NCBI GenBank assembly: GCA_024195265.1
Contig: JAJLRJ010000002.1
Span: 17,306,941-17,370,940, forward strand
DNA: 64,000 nt
Source: Dendrophyllia cribrosa
Lineage: Eukaryota > Cnidaria > Anthozoa > Scleractinia > Dendrophylliidae
Direction: 5' to 3'
A program made the translations under genes and the position numbers. Of the stretch, positions 51,380 through 64,000 are shown piece by piece. The notes below the pieces were generated by a model. That model had not been told where the DNA came from. It saw only the letters and a list, made by a program, of their open reading frames with translations, and made no database searches. Each line of letters opens with the position of its first letter. The first letter of the stretch is position 1.

Positions 51380-51827
51380 CTGTAGATCAATGGAAGTGAA
51401 CCGATTTTGCGTTTTTACTCCTTTACTGTGCTGCTTGACCTTGAAATACCCGAAAAATGTTTCTCAAAAGAGCAACTTACAGCTACAAATAGAATTAACT
51501 TTGAATTCTACAATGTTTGTCTTTTTATTGTACCTGAAAGTAAAAGTTTTGAACGGTAAGCCGTCGAGTGGAAATCCCAGCATGCCCCGAAAAAGACACG
51601 TACAATATTTAACTTACTAGGGAGGGCATAGAAAAAAATGTCGCGGACCCCGAAAGCCATTCCGTAAAAGTTCAAAACATCTAAATATAACTTGTAAAAA
51701 CGCGTGGTGACCCCTACTTTTTATCTTATAAAATGGAAGTGGTAAGCATATTGAGCACACAATTAATTTTTTGTTATGGGCAAAAGTTATAAGACTGTAT
51801 TTTTGGCGATTTTTATTTAGGAACGTG
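51380..51827 (-). other. Upstream of exon 1 to the contig end
   Basis: A possible exon at 51541-51623 (acceptor CCTCCCTAG, donor CAG|GTACAA) is closed by a stop in the only frame that would join exon 1. No supported exon; the true upstream exons are probably past the gap. Confidence 0.45.
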
Positions 51828-52327
51828 NNNNNNNNNNNNNNNNNNNNNNNNNNNNNNNNNNNNNNNNNNNNNNNNNNNNNNNNNNNNNNNNNNNNNNNNN
51901 NNNNNNNNNNNNNNNNNNNNNNNNNNNNNNNNNNNNNNNNNNNNNNNNNNNNNNNNNNNNNNNNNNNNNNNNNNNNNNNNNNNNNNNNNNNNNNNNNNNN
52001 NNNNNNNNNNNNNNNNNNNNNNNNNNNNNNNNNNNNNNNNNNNNNNNNNNNNNNNNNNNNNNNNNNNNNNNNNNNNNNNNNNNNNNNNNNNNNNNNNNNN
52101 NNNNNNNNNNNNNNNNNNNNNNNNNNNNNNNNNNNNNNNNNNNNNNNNNNNNNNNNNNNNNNNNNNNNNNNNNNNNNNNNNNNNNNNNNNNNNNNNNNNN
52201 NNNNNNNNNNNNNNNNNNNNNNNNNNNNNNNNNNNNNNNNNNNNNNNNNNNNNNNNNNNNNNNNNNNNNNNNNNNNNNNNNNNNNNNNNNNNNNNNNNNN
52301 NNNNNNNNNNNNNNNNNNNNNNNNNNN
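51828..52327. other. Scaffold gap (500 N)
   Basis: Exactly 500 N, the look of a placeholder of unknown true length. Sequence after the gap repeats an internal part of the sequence before it, so order and distance across the gap are not trustworthy. Confidence 0.98.
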
Positions 52328-52689
52328 TTCGGTCTCCGCTTACAATCCGGCAGGCAAAATTTTCAACAGCTTGTGGTTTCTGAATGTTATTCTTTGACGT
52401 ATTTGCCCATACGTGGCCTAATGGCGTAGTGCATGTAACGGCAGTTGAAGGCGCAAGTTAGAATCACGTTCAGGACTCGAAAACAATTTCCGAGTCCCCG
52501 AATTATTTTAATTCAAATACAGGGCGACCTTATTTAAACTAGACCATATCCTGTTAAAATATTTGATTTTAGAAATAAATAGTTATAATAAATAAAAATA
52601 AATTGACTGCTAAGAAAATCGATAACGATGTCGTCGTGTTGTAGACATTTGTTCCTTCATCCCACCCTGAGGAGCCGACCGGGTTTAAA

Positions 52690-52728
<39 letters not shown>

Positions 52729-52849
52729 AGTTCCGATTGATAACCTTTGCTTATTCTTTGTGTTATCTCAGAAAGTGGTTAGCTAAGAAACTTAGGGAGC
52801 ATTTATTTTGGGAATACTATCGATCATTTTCAGAAGAACTTGTTACTAC

Positions 52850-53010
52850 CATGATTTGTCCTTTTTGTGTGTAAGACCACATCTGTCTTTCATCAGTGCC
52901 ATTGCATCCCGTCACTTTAATGAGAGCGCCATCTGTCGTGGAATCCACGTATAAACAGGGGCCGTATCTGTCGTCTGTCGCTGACTGCTGATTCTCAATC
53001 TTGAAGAATT
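52850..53010 (-). CDS. Exon 12, second copy
   Basis: Same 161 bp as 24772-24932, with identical splice borders and an intact ricin-B-like half domain. Present because of the contig-level duplication. Confidence 0.85.
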
Positions 53011-53471
53011 CTGAATCATAATAGTATCATTCACTTTCAAAGTAAAGTCATGTAATCTACCTACATATACTACTTACTTTTTTTTCATTTATTTATTTCG
53101 CCAAACCTTAGCAGATAACAATACAGAATTAAATATAAGGTGAAAAAAAAATAAGTAAAAAGGTATAATATTTCCAAGGAAAGAAAAACGTACAGTACAA
53201 ATTAAATTAAGTCACATTGTATGTAGGAAGGAGAGGAGAGGGGCACGTCTAGATAAACTAATATTGTGCCCCTTAAGTTACGTCAGTATAACAAAAAAAA
53301 TTGTGATTTTTTAGTAAAAAAGTAAAGGAAAACCTATAAAAATAACTCGGTAATATACTACTTATAGCTACCTGCATTTTTTTGTGGTACTGTTTGTTAA
53401 ATATATGCTGTATTCGGTGGTTCTAGTTTTTAAATCTGTCAGTGGGATGGATTTCAAATTTCACATATTAC

Positions 53472-53734
53472 CTGTTAGTTGAAAGTCAACAAACGGGTTC
53501 GGCGTATCGTAGTAGTTCTCTAAAGTGTCCGTATTGTCTTTGTTCATTTTGTCCTTGTACCAGTTAGTGGCACTGTCACTTCCCCTTAACAGACTGCCAA
53601 CGATGTCATTCAGATTGAGAGAGATAGAGAGGTACAGTTCTTTTCCAAATATGACCATGTCAACACCAGCGGCAAACGTCACGTCAGGAAAGGCTCCGCC
53701 AGCGTATGTTGACAATGCAAATTCAATAATGATA
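53472..53734 (-). CDS. Exon 11, second copy
   Basis: Its translation is identical to that of 25394-25656, with the same acceptor and donor. No coding difference was seen, which argues for recent origin or allelism. Confidence 0.88.
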
Positions 53735-54835
53735 CTAGTAGGAAATAAAATTAACAGTATTAAAAGCTTGAGAAAAAAAGAAGATAAAGTCTTCACGAGC
53801 CTAGTGGCTCACAACTGCCAGAGGGTCAAGCCCAAATCATACCGTCTAGAAGGACGTCGGACACCTTATTGAGACTTATATAACGGAGTAACTGGTTAGC
53901 TTTCAGTTGAGGTTAGGAGTAGCAATTTATACAGTTAAATTTAGGACTAAGCAATCCGAGAAATTAGGTGGTACAGTGGTACGGTAGGCTATTTAAGCCT
54001 AAGCCTAGCTGAGGTCACGGGTTCAAACCTGAGTGGGCATTTTAGATTTTCTTTTTTACATTTTAAAATTTATTGAAAATGAAAGTGTCGACATTACGTT
54101 ATATAAGTATCAATAAGGTGTCCGACGTCCTTCTGGACGGTATGATTTAGGCACAACCCTGCCAGAGCTTAGCTCGGTTTCTGTAACATGAAGCGACTGA
54201 AAGTATTACTATTCCCCCCCCCCTCCCCCGGATGGGATGCTAGTCCATCGCAAGGTTACCCCAGCTTTAAATGGTGCGGTGCCTATTTATACACCTGGCT
54301 GACGATAGACAGTGTGTAAAACAAAGTTTCTTATCTAAGGAAATCATCACGACGGCAGAGACAAGGCTCGAACCACTGACCTTCAGGTTGAAAGTCCGAC
54401 TCGCTAACCACTAGAAAGTAACTAAGAAATTGTATTGTAGAATTGCTTTGACCAAAAAAGGCCAAAATTCCCGTGATACTTTAAAGAAGAAATGACTTAT
54501 GCCAGATCATACAGACAGACAGTTTAATTTCCATTCGGAAAGACAGAGTGAAAGAGGTGATTACTCTCTCTTCCTTTCGTTCACAGAAGCCGGAAAACGC
54601 CTGTTTTGAATGGGATGAAAAATGACAAGGAAACTAATATCACTTGGACCTTATAAGGAACCAACGTACCCAGGAGTTTCTTTTATGATATATTCTTTTA
54701 TGTCGCTTTAGTGTACAAAATAGTTTTTTTCCCGCAAAAATGAGCTGTGCAGGATTTTTTAGGGCGAAATTTCTACCCCCCCCCCCCCCCCCCCCCCCCC
54801 TTCACCAGAGAGAAGGAATAAAGAAAACAATTTAC

Positions 54836-55001
54836 CTATTTACTCTGAATGCGGTGAGGAGGAAGTTGATTGCGGCGCCCACCCAAGCAGTCGCCTTCTC
54901 AGTAAGATACAGGAAACCAATTGCCACATCGAACACAACACACAAGCCTTTGGTGAATGTCTCCGCAATATTGCATGAGAATGAACAAAAACTTGCAATT
55001 C
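54836..55001 (-). CDS. Exon 10, second copy
   Basis: Same 166 bp as 26752-26917 with both splice sites kept. Only the C-homopolymer just outside the donor side differs in length. Confidence 0.86.
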
Positions 55002-56516
55002 CTGACAACAAACATAGGCTAATTTAATGGGGGAAATCAGAATCGGGATTCTTGAATCCAAAAACGGATTTTTCCGATATAAACGGATTATGAAATCCTT
55101 GAATCCATCCTCCGGTGACAATCATCTGATCAAATCCAGTAAATCCGGACTTTTGAGATTTGTTACCTGAGCATTCTTATAGGAAAGGATTCAAGAAAGG
55201 TATATAAAATAGGCCATTTCCGAGTTGCCTTTAGCCTCTCTATCAAAGCGAGGCTAGGTGCAAACCCTTTCATATGGAAATGAGTTTTCATTCACATGCA
55301 AATAAAACTTATTTGCATGTGAATGAAAACTCATTTTCATATGAAAGGTTTAGCACCTAGCCTCGCTTTGATAGAGAGGCTAAAGGCAACTCGGAAATGG
55401 CCTATTGGCTAGCGGTCTGTCGTGCAATTTTACTCGTTTTGACTGCTATTTTCGGTGCATATATTTTGAATATTATTCGTTGAAGCAGAGAGAAAATCAG
55501 AAACGAGTCAAAACAGTTTTTTTTTCATTTGCATACCAACGGTGTTTTTACAGAAATGATCCACGTGTTCGGATTTGTCGTTGTTGTTTTTTTTTTGCTG
55601 TTGTTGTTGTTGTCAGATCACAAAATCCGTTTTTGGATTCTCCAAAACATTCACAGCCACAGTGTAAGTTACACGTGTCATACATGTATTAATTCTATTA
55701 CTTCTCTCTATTACTTCTATTTAAGAATTAGATTATGAGCTCGAGATTTCTATCACGCATAGATATCAAGAGCGAAAAATTGTTTTAGTATAAATCTACC
55801 AGACGTTCAAAACTTGATACCAAGAAAGGCTCGCGTTTTTATTGAATAATGATGTAAATAGGTCACGCCACGCGCGGATAATCGGCTAATCACTCTACTC
55901 GACACTTTCTACAGTGAGTAGCGTAGCCAATAAGAGAACAGCATTCGTGATGGAACGCTTAGCCTAGTAGATTTATACTAAAACAAAATAGATGGGGACA
56001 AAAAAATATATATTTACATTCGACGGAGCTAAACTGCAAGTGGCAGTAACAGAGAATGTAAATATTTTCTGCTGCTTCGGCGTTAGTTGGCTCTATTGTT
56101 GTAAAGTATATAAGGCTTGGATGGTTGTAATGTATTCATCTCAGCTCTCGAACGTTTTTCGCAACGTTTAGTTTTTTATTCGCTTGACTTTTATATGATT
56201 GTATTTAACCTTTAACCTCCAGAGGTTTGTGCGACTGCATTTGGTTGGGGGGTGCGTTCCCATTTTGTCCCACTGGGTTTTCGGGTTTTCGTATCAGGCG
56301 GCGCACAGGGTTCTTATAGCCTGGGTGGGATTTTTCAGTTCGCTGTTCTATTATCTGTAATTAGTGTGTTCCACCAAGGCTCACAGTTCGAGCTGCATAC
56401 CCATCTTGTTGTTTAGTAGTCGTTAATATAAATTAATATTAATATTAATATTGAATTTATCTGTATACATTTTAAAGCGCCATTGAGCTTTAGTAATGAG
56501 CGCTATAGAAATTTAT

Positions 56517-56551
<35 letters not shown>

Positions 56552-56598
56552 TTGTATTTTGATATTGGTGATTAACGGGTTAAGGAAACATTGTTAAC

Positions 56599-56749
56599 CT
56601 TCACAACTTCCTCCAACAATTCCTTCACAGATTAGTTTACTGACAAAGCGACGACGCCGAAGATGATAGGCAAAATTGTCGTTACGCAGATTATCGAGTC
56701 CACGCTTCTTTCTCCAGCCCTTAAAAACTTTCTTGATGACCTTCTTGAC
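56599..56749 (-). CDS. Exon 9, second copy
   Basis: Same 151 bp as 28510-28660, including the RRRR codons and the GTTAAC donor. Confidence 0.86.
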
Positions 56750-59700
56750 CTACATGCGGTAGAAATGAAACATAGATGTAAGTAATGGGTGAGACGATAA
56801 GGCTGTGGGTGCATTAGCCACATTTAACGTCCCGAACAAAAGTCAGGAATTTTCCCTTAATCCCACCAACATGTTTCAGAATTCCAACTGTTAATTTACC
56901 CCGTTTATGCGAATACAGTCGAACCTCCATGTGCGATCACCTCTCCTAAGCGACCACCTCTCCTAAGCGACCACCTCTCCTAAGCGACCACCTCTCCTAA
57001 GCGACCACCTCTCAAAAGCGACCACCTCTCTTAAGCGACCACCACTCGTAAGCGACCACCTCTCTTAAGCGACCACCTCTCCTAAACGACCACCACTCGT
57101 AAGCGACCACCTCTCCTAAGCGACCACCTCCCCTAAGCGACCACCTCTCTTAAGCGACCACCTCTCCTAATCGACGACCTCTCCTAAGCGACCACCACTC
57201 GTAAGCGACCACCTCTTCTAAGCAACCACTTTTCCAAAATACCAAATTTTTCCAGTTAAATCCGCTATTGTCCAAATCTCTCTGAAGTGACCACCTCTCG
57301 TAAGTGACCGCGACCACTTCCAACGTTGGCGATTTCAATTTTCCTATTGTTTTTAACCTCCGTAAGCGACCACTCGCCCATATTTCGATGTCACTACAGA
57401 CGCAAATTGAATGTCTAACAGTAAAAGTCCGATAAAGGGAAAATTTTGTCCCTTCCATCAAAACTTCAATAATATATATAGATAGACTGAGCCTAAAAGC
57501 GTCGCTCTCTGAACAGAAAGCCGATGATAAACTTAACTGAGGTGAAAGGTCGGAAGCACAAGAATTAAGATTGATGACCGGGCTATTTTTTCAATTTCTA
57601 GTAGCAATTCTCAAAAACAGAATTACGCGACCGTCTGCACAGTACATTTAGACCGCACAAAAGTTCACAAAAACAACTTTTTCTCCGTCTGGAATAACTA
57701 GTACGACTACTTTCCAAATAAAATACACCTGTTGCTTATCCAAAATTGCCCGAGAAATTGATTTGGAAATCAAAATTGCAAAAAATACACAAACGTTTTT
57801 GCATAAGGCCACGCGAGTGAAGTTAGAACTATTTAAAATCCAAGACTTGTTTGTGTTACATAAATCGCTTTTCAACCTATGCAATGAATGAACAAACACA
57901 TAAAAATGGACAACACAATCTTCTTTCGAAAAATTTCATTCAAATCTCCATAAGTTTCTGTTTAAACGAAAAATGCAAACCATTTATAGCGCATCGAGGC
58001 CGAGCTGTCTTCGATGAAAGAAATCATGAAACGACTGAATTTAAGCGCGTTTTATAAACAATTCTCCAAAACTAACAAGAGACAAAGAAAAAGTCAATCA
58101 CAGATTGATATCAACATAAATTCTCATCGAAAAATATAAATTTGTTTTAACTTTAAGAAATTCTTTTCATCTCCGCTTCTTCAGTGAGAAACATCTCCCG
58201 CATTGCTCCTGCATTGATTAAAACGTACGAAGTTCCTCGAAGCAAGATTTTATCCCTGAAATCTCTTCTTTTTCCACTATAGCGGCTTCTGAGTATCCAT
58301 TAATTAGTATCCTTGTAGCAAACCGCGAAAAATGCAGGGAAATAACGACTTTAATTTGAATCGGTTTTCTCGCTAAACACAGCAAAACATCAAAAGTGTT
58401 TTCCCAGCTGACGTGACATTTTGCCATGTAGCCGCGCGAAAAACAAAGCGTCGCTTTGGTTTCAAAATTGCTAAGATCCCGGATGTTGTGTGGAGTCATA
58501 CGTGCATGTTTTGCGACATCATACGCGCCCGCGAGTTAGCCCTGCCCAACGCGTACGGCGGACACACAACGCGCCCGCGAAACATTCCGCTAGCCATGAC
58601 CATGAAAATGACGGGCAGGTTCTATGAGTTCTAGGTTCTATGAGTTTGGGGCTCCGCTATGATAAGTGCTTTGTATATTGAAATTGCTACAGGTTCATTT
58701 GATTAAAAGTAAAGTCGCCCTGTGGTCTGACCTCTCGTAAGCGACCACCTCCCGTAAGTAAGGGTGGTGACTAGAATGGATACTCCAAAATCAGCTTGGA
58801 CCACCCCGGACGCCTTATTGAGACTTATATAACGGAGTAACTGGTTAGCTTGCAGTTGAGGTTGGGGTTAGCAGTTTATATAGTTAAATTTAGGCCTAAA
58901 CAACCCGAGAAGCTGGTACGGTAGGCTATGTAAGCCTAACCCTAGCTGAGGTCGCAGGTTCAATCCTGAGTGAGGATTTCAGATTTTTTGTTTTTTACAC
59001 TTAAAAAAATATTGAAAAATAAATTCTAAGTGTCGTTACGTTATATAATTCTTATATAAGCGTCCGAGGTGGTCCAACCTGATTTTGGAGTATCCATTCT
59101 AGTCACGACCCTCCCATAAGCGACCACCTTGGCTTTGCATCTTGGGTGGTCGCTTTAACGGTTCATATGATTCAAGGTTAAGATCCCTGTGGTCCTCCCT
59201 TCGTAACTTCGATGAAGATCGGAGATAATATTAAAGCTATAACAATACAACTTGAAAGAGATTATTTGCTATGCGAATAGAATTTTTATGTCTTTCTTCC
59301 CGGAGAAGTTGGTTAATTTTAATAGGCAACGTTGAAGGCACGTGTGTAAGCTTCTTATGCAACAGTTATTGTTATGTAATAGCATAGGACACGTGCAGGG
59401 CCTGGACAAGGGTATGGTTTCTTCAATGTATTGAACCCCCCGCACGTGATGTTTAGACTCGTGGCCTGGCTACAAAGCAGTCGTTGATTCATTCATTCTT
59501 GCTTTGTCTCGCTGGATGACACGTTCGTTTTCACGAAAGGTATAAAATGGGACGATGACGGGAAATCACGTGGGAGCTTTAGAAACCACGATGGCAACGG
59601 CAGCGAGAGCGGAACAAAACAATAGGTTCAATGAGCGAAAACAATGCCTCTGCACGTGCGTTTTACATTTGATACATTTGATTCCCTGTAAAACAACAAC

Positions 59701-60985
59701 GTGAACACATGACGGTTAATTTTCCTTGCTATATTTGAACTTGAAAGACGTCCCTTCCAATTCAGCTCCTGGACAGTTTAGTCACTTTAAACAATTAAAC
59801 AATTTGGAACAATTTCATAGTGGTTTAAATGAGCGCAAATTATTTTTTTCAACGACGTTTTCTTGGCGTTGCCGTCGTGGTTGCTAAAGGCTGGTTTTCA
59901 CTAGCGCATAAGCATAAGCACAAGCCAACATACGCAGACTCAGTAACGTGTTGATCATTAGTGCCTATTGTTCTGTTTTGTTCAAACAATTGGAACTAAT
60001 GATCAACATGTTACTGAGTCTGCGTATGTTGGCTTGTGCTTATGCTTATGCGCTAGTGAAAACCAGCCTTAAAGCTCCGTATTAGCTCTGCACACCTGCT
60101 ATCTTGGATCTAATAAAAAAATGCTAAAATGGAGCATAAGAGTATAATAGTTACAACGATAAACTTAAATGTTTACGGCTGTAAAAATGTTGATACCATT
60201 AAAACATCAAGTCATGTGAACAATGAAATGCCATTATATCAAATTATTGCCAGTTTGGCGGTATAATATTACTCGAGGTATTTATTCCAAATACCCCTAG
60301 AAACTTACCATTGTATTACCTATACGGATCTTCAACGATTACTAGAAAGTCTAATATTGTTTGTTCTGCGTTTGTTGTATAGGAGAATCTTGTTTACCAT
60401 TTATGGCTCATTAGCATATACGCATCATTCTCTTTCCTAGCTACAATAAAATCAACACTGAATTTTGAAAGAGCATAGCACAATTAGCTTTCTCTGGAAA
60501 TTTGAGCCCGATATACTAGGTACACTTCGTGCAATGCTGTTTTAAAAAACTCAAAATTTTACAAAGAATGTATGGCTCATTAGCGCTTTTGCCACCCAAC
60601 AATTTTGCAGTTTTTAACAGCAGATATGTCCTTAAATATTGCATGAAAAAAGCTTAAAATTGCACAGATTACTAAGTTTAACAAGCTCTATCAAGTTTTG
60701 AAGTCAATTCGTATTTAGCACGGTGCCTTCTCTACGTAAATTCGTATGCTAATGAAGCAAAATGTAAACAACAAAGATTCGCCCATTGTAAGCGGATAAT
60801 TATTATTTCTTCTTTCTTTCTTTAATCTTCAGCAGTATGCAAAATATCTGTGATCGTATGTTTAACTGTAGTTGTATGTAATGTTATTTTGCTGATTGTG
60901 TCATGAATAAAGTTTAACAAAAAAAAAACATTTCTTTTTTTGAATACACATTTCCAGAAAATTCCAGATGTCTTGAAATACTTAC

Positions 60986-61208
60986 CGGAGCTAAAACGTT
61001 TTTGGATATCCACTTGCCAGCGGCGTCCAGAAAGTTTTTACAATTGTCCTCCGCTTCTTTGCATTTAAGTTTCTTGCAGTTGTCGCATTTTAGTGACATC
61101 TTTCTTAAGCATTCCGCTTTTGCATTGGCAACCTCTGCTCTTGCATCCCTCAGTGATTTCTGCTGCATCGAAAGCAGCTCTGACTGCTTTAGCGGCCGCG
61201 TCCAGTGC
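60986..61208 (-). pseudogene. Exon 8, second copy, frameshifted by a 2-bp deletion
   Basis: Matches 32900-33124 but is 223 bp instead of 225. Copy 1 reads TTTCTCTGCTG where this copy reads TTTCTGCTG (near 61160). The frame breaks after AAFDAAE and reaches a stop (TAA) near the KKLK codons. Both splice sites are intact. Either a null allele or copy, or an assembly/sequencing error at a TC dinucleotide. Confidence 0.85.
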
Positions 61209-62793
61209 CTACGAAAAAAAGGATTCACGTACCACGGAGTGTTAAACAAACGCTTTCGTCAATCGCTGTAATGCGTCGTTAGAAAAACCGTTGTGTCTGT
61301 TTCAATAGCCTTGCTACTGAACTCAATCTCGCGCAAGCTATGAATGAACGAACGAACGAATGAATGCCTGTCCTGAGAGGTCCCAAGCTGTGAAGTGGCA
61401 GATGTCTTAATTAGCTTCTTCCTCAGTAAAGGCCCTATAATTTTCTACTAAACGGATTCATTTGGCTCCTCATCAACTGAGCTATTTAGGTAGTAATCAA
61501 GCGTTTGCAGCTTGCTCCAACTAATCACAACAAATATTTATCGGCTCAAAAGCAAATCCAAGTGCATCACTTACACGTTTTTTTATCGCGTTTTGCACCG
61601 GTTGTAAGGTTTAGCAAGCTCTGATTGGAGCATTGTTTGAATACTTAGGGATTGATCAATTATCAGATCATTTTGCCTTTATTTGGTTATCCCTGTAAAA
61701 CTGCCCGGAATAATGGAGTCATATTCTCATACTTTTATATTATTTATTTTATTAAAAACTAAATCTCTCTTATAAGATTCCTAGCGTTTTGATTGGTTCC
61801 CCCAAAATACCAGAAGGAGATCATGTCGAGAACTGCTCTTCTTAAAGTACTGAATTAACTGGAAATATTGTAAATGATATACCTTTAGGCTTTACAATGT
61901 AAAAGATTGAAAAACAGCGTGCAGAAAAAAGAAATCAGTCTGTTTGTTCCTAGGGTCAAATGTGCCTGGACTGGATCCAGAATAATAGGTTATAATAATT
62001 AATGGGAATTAATGTCGCGGAGATTAACGCTCACAAAAATTAACACGACTTAAAAGTTCGCGTTAATTGTGTGAAGCGTTGATTCCCTATAAATCTCAAA
62101 TCTCAAATCTTTATTTTAACACGGTAAAAATTCATCAGGTTGGTACAAAATAAAATACAACTACATGATAATTTCTACTAACAATTAATACCTATCTATA
62201 AAGTCTATTAATAAAAATGCTACTCGTAATAGGCCATTTCCGAGTTACCTTATGCCTCGTTGTCAAAGCGAGGCTAGGTGCACAACCTTTCATATGGAAA
62301 TGAGTTTTATTTGCATTTGAATAAAATCTCATTTCCATATGAAAGGTTGTGCACCTAGCCTCGCTTTGACGACGAGGCAAACGTAACTCGGAAATGGCCT
62401 ATTACACTGAACTAGTCCTGTTTTCCATGATTGCCGTGTATTTAACTTAATTAACTAAAATGAAGATCTAACAATTGCTTAAAACGATTGAGAGATTTCT
62501 CTTGCCTTAGATTGTAGGGCAGACTGTTCCAGAGAGTTGCACCTCTATTCTCTATTTTCGAATTGTCCATAATACACTTTGTTTGCCCCCCAAATTTTGC
62601 ATAAACTATTGTTTGTAAATGCTCTTGAGAGGACTGCATATTCCCAAGAGCATTTCAAAACAATAGTTTATGCAAAATTTGGGGGCAAACAAAGTGTATT
62701 ATGGGCAATTCGAAAATAGAGAATAGCTAAAGCTGTTTTTTAAGTAGTTAGGTAAAACATCAATGACTTTAAAGAAAAAAAAATTGTTCTTAC

Positions 62794-63000
62794 GTCATTT
62801 ATTCCAGTCAAATCCACCGTTACTTTGACGTAAAACTGTGCGCTCGCGAAGGTCAAGCTGTAACTTGCTGATATAAACACTTCAGCTTTTATGAGGTTAA
62901 GGAAATTTCCTTGAATCAGCAACTCCATTTGGGACATGGTAAGGTTGAGACGGCAATAAACTGAGATTCCCAGAAGCTCCGTGTACCCCTCGATGTATGC
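62794..63000 (-). CDS. Exon 7, second copy
   Basis: Same 207 bp as 34713-34919 with identical borders and open frame. Upstream exons of this copy lie beyond the window. Confidence 0.86.
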
Positions 63001-64000
63001 CTAATCGTGAAAAACAAGAACACAATGGATCGGCGGTTGGTAATCACGGCAAAGAGCAACAGACAGATATGCAAATTTTCACTAGTTCCATCATCTGTAA
63101 ACCTTTTTAATTCCCCAGTGTAAAACGCGTTAAAAGACGTTTGCTGTAGTAATTTTTTTGCAAATTCGTCAGTGTAATTACGTCATCCAGTTGTCCAGAC
63201 AGTCTCGTTTCGCACAATGCATATATTATGTCACGCTAAGATGTTTTGGTCGTTTTAAATGTTTTACTCTTCAATTCTTCGACTTCAAACTCAGTATGGA
63301 AAATTAAAACCGATCTGTGGACTTAACCTTACGTTGTTTCGTTTTCACTAGATGGCTCTTAGAGACCGTTGATTATCATTATTTTTAGCATTCTCGTCAC
63401 TATATAATTATACATACACCTAATTGCAATAACGTTGTCATGGAAAAATGAAAAATGAAAACACGAAAAGTGAATAGGCCAATAGGAATTAATTAGGCAT
63501 ACAAAGGGAAACGCCCAAAGAAACGGCCTCAAAACGCCTCAGAATACAGATAAATCATGATATATTTAATTACACGATAAATGTACAGTTATTAACGTAT
63601 GGGTTCCCTGTTAATGCTGCAAGCTAAAATTATTAAGCTAATTAATCCCTTTTTGGCTTTTTGGCTTTTTTGTACTTGTATGAAAATGGAAATTGATATC
63701 GAATAAATCGATTAAAACGTCGTTCAAAACAGATTTATGGTTAACTTTTTTTACAAAATGTCTCTTTTAACATTTTAAAGCCAGAGCTTGTCACACCTTG
63801 AGTCGAATGATGTGGCCCTAACTTTTCAGCCTGGTAATAAAATCATACCGTGGGACCATTCAAATTTAGGTTCTTCAGCAGTACTTTAACAATACTTTCC
63901 TATGATACTGTCTTTTATGCTGTGCAAGGTAGTTCCAGCTTTAAAGTCTGTGGATGAAATTCTACAGTGTGACCATTCAAATGAAAGCTACTGAGCAGTA

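Larger units (their letters stand above)
52328..64000 (+). repeat. 11.7-kb near-identical copy of 24247-35919
   Basis: From the first base after the gap to the window end, sequence follows 24247-35919 in the same order and orientation. It differs only by scattered substitutions, homopolymer lengths, microsatellite unit counts and small indels (local offset drifts between about 28078 and 28089). Exons 12 to 7 and all repeats between them are repeated. The copy begins abruptly inside intron 12, at the contig edge. Confidence 0.96.

Noticed and set aside
51541..51623. Extra exon upstream of exon 1
   Set aside because: A stop codon lies in the only frame compatible with exon 1.
51771..52397. Long open frame across the N gap
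   Set aside because: Most of it is N; the open frame is an artefact.

Overview
The window is AT-rich animal DNA: large introns, canonical GT-AG splice sites and a dense load of small inverted-repeat elements, tRNA-derived SINEs and retroelement tails. The lectin/F5-8C/EGF domain mix and the repeat types suggest an anthozoan cnidarian, perhaps a stony coral. That placement is inference; no diagnostic taxon marker was seen.

One gene explains nearly all the coding signal. It lies on the minus strand and crosses the first contig. I could join 20 exons between 51379 (5'-most seen) and 308 (3'-most seen). Every junction keeps reading phase, giving about 1,101 residues; both ends lie outside what is visible. 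In N-to-C order: about 360 residues of unrecognised beta-rich repeated modules (exons 1-7, nearly all phase 0); an Ala/Lys-rich, probably coiled-coil stretch followed by a basic, Cys-containing helical segment with an RRRR site (exons 8-10); another beta-type module (exon 11); a ricin-B-like domain (exons 12-13); a second threefold lectin-like repeat (exons 14-16); a short linker exon (17); an F5/8C fucolectin-type (FTP) domain (18-19); and an EGF-like domain (20). The C-terminal exons are phase 1-1, as usual for shuffled extracellular modules. The product is probably a secreted or cell-surface mosaic protein.

The introns hold most of the remaining structure: nested TTAA-flanked MITEs, long foldback elements, a tRNA-like inverted-repeat family with swapped ends, two CR1/L2-like LINE tails, a Penelope-like GIY-YIG fragment, an inverted pair of hammerhead-like motifs, a 530-bp CCTA/CCCA satellite, and a 23-bp minisatellite in intron 3 whose units resemble the neighbouring 3' splice site.

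A 500-base N gap (51828-52327) separates two contigs. The sequence after it (52328-64000) is a near-identical copy of 24247-35919, repeating exons 12 to 7. Copy 2 of exon 8 lacks 2 bp and is frameshifted. An unmerged second haplotype is the simplest explanation; a true tandem duplication is the alternative.
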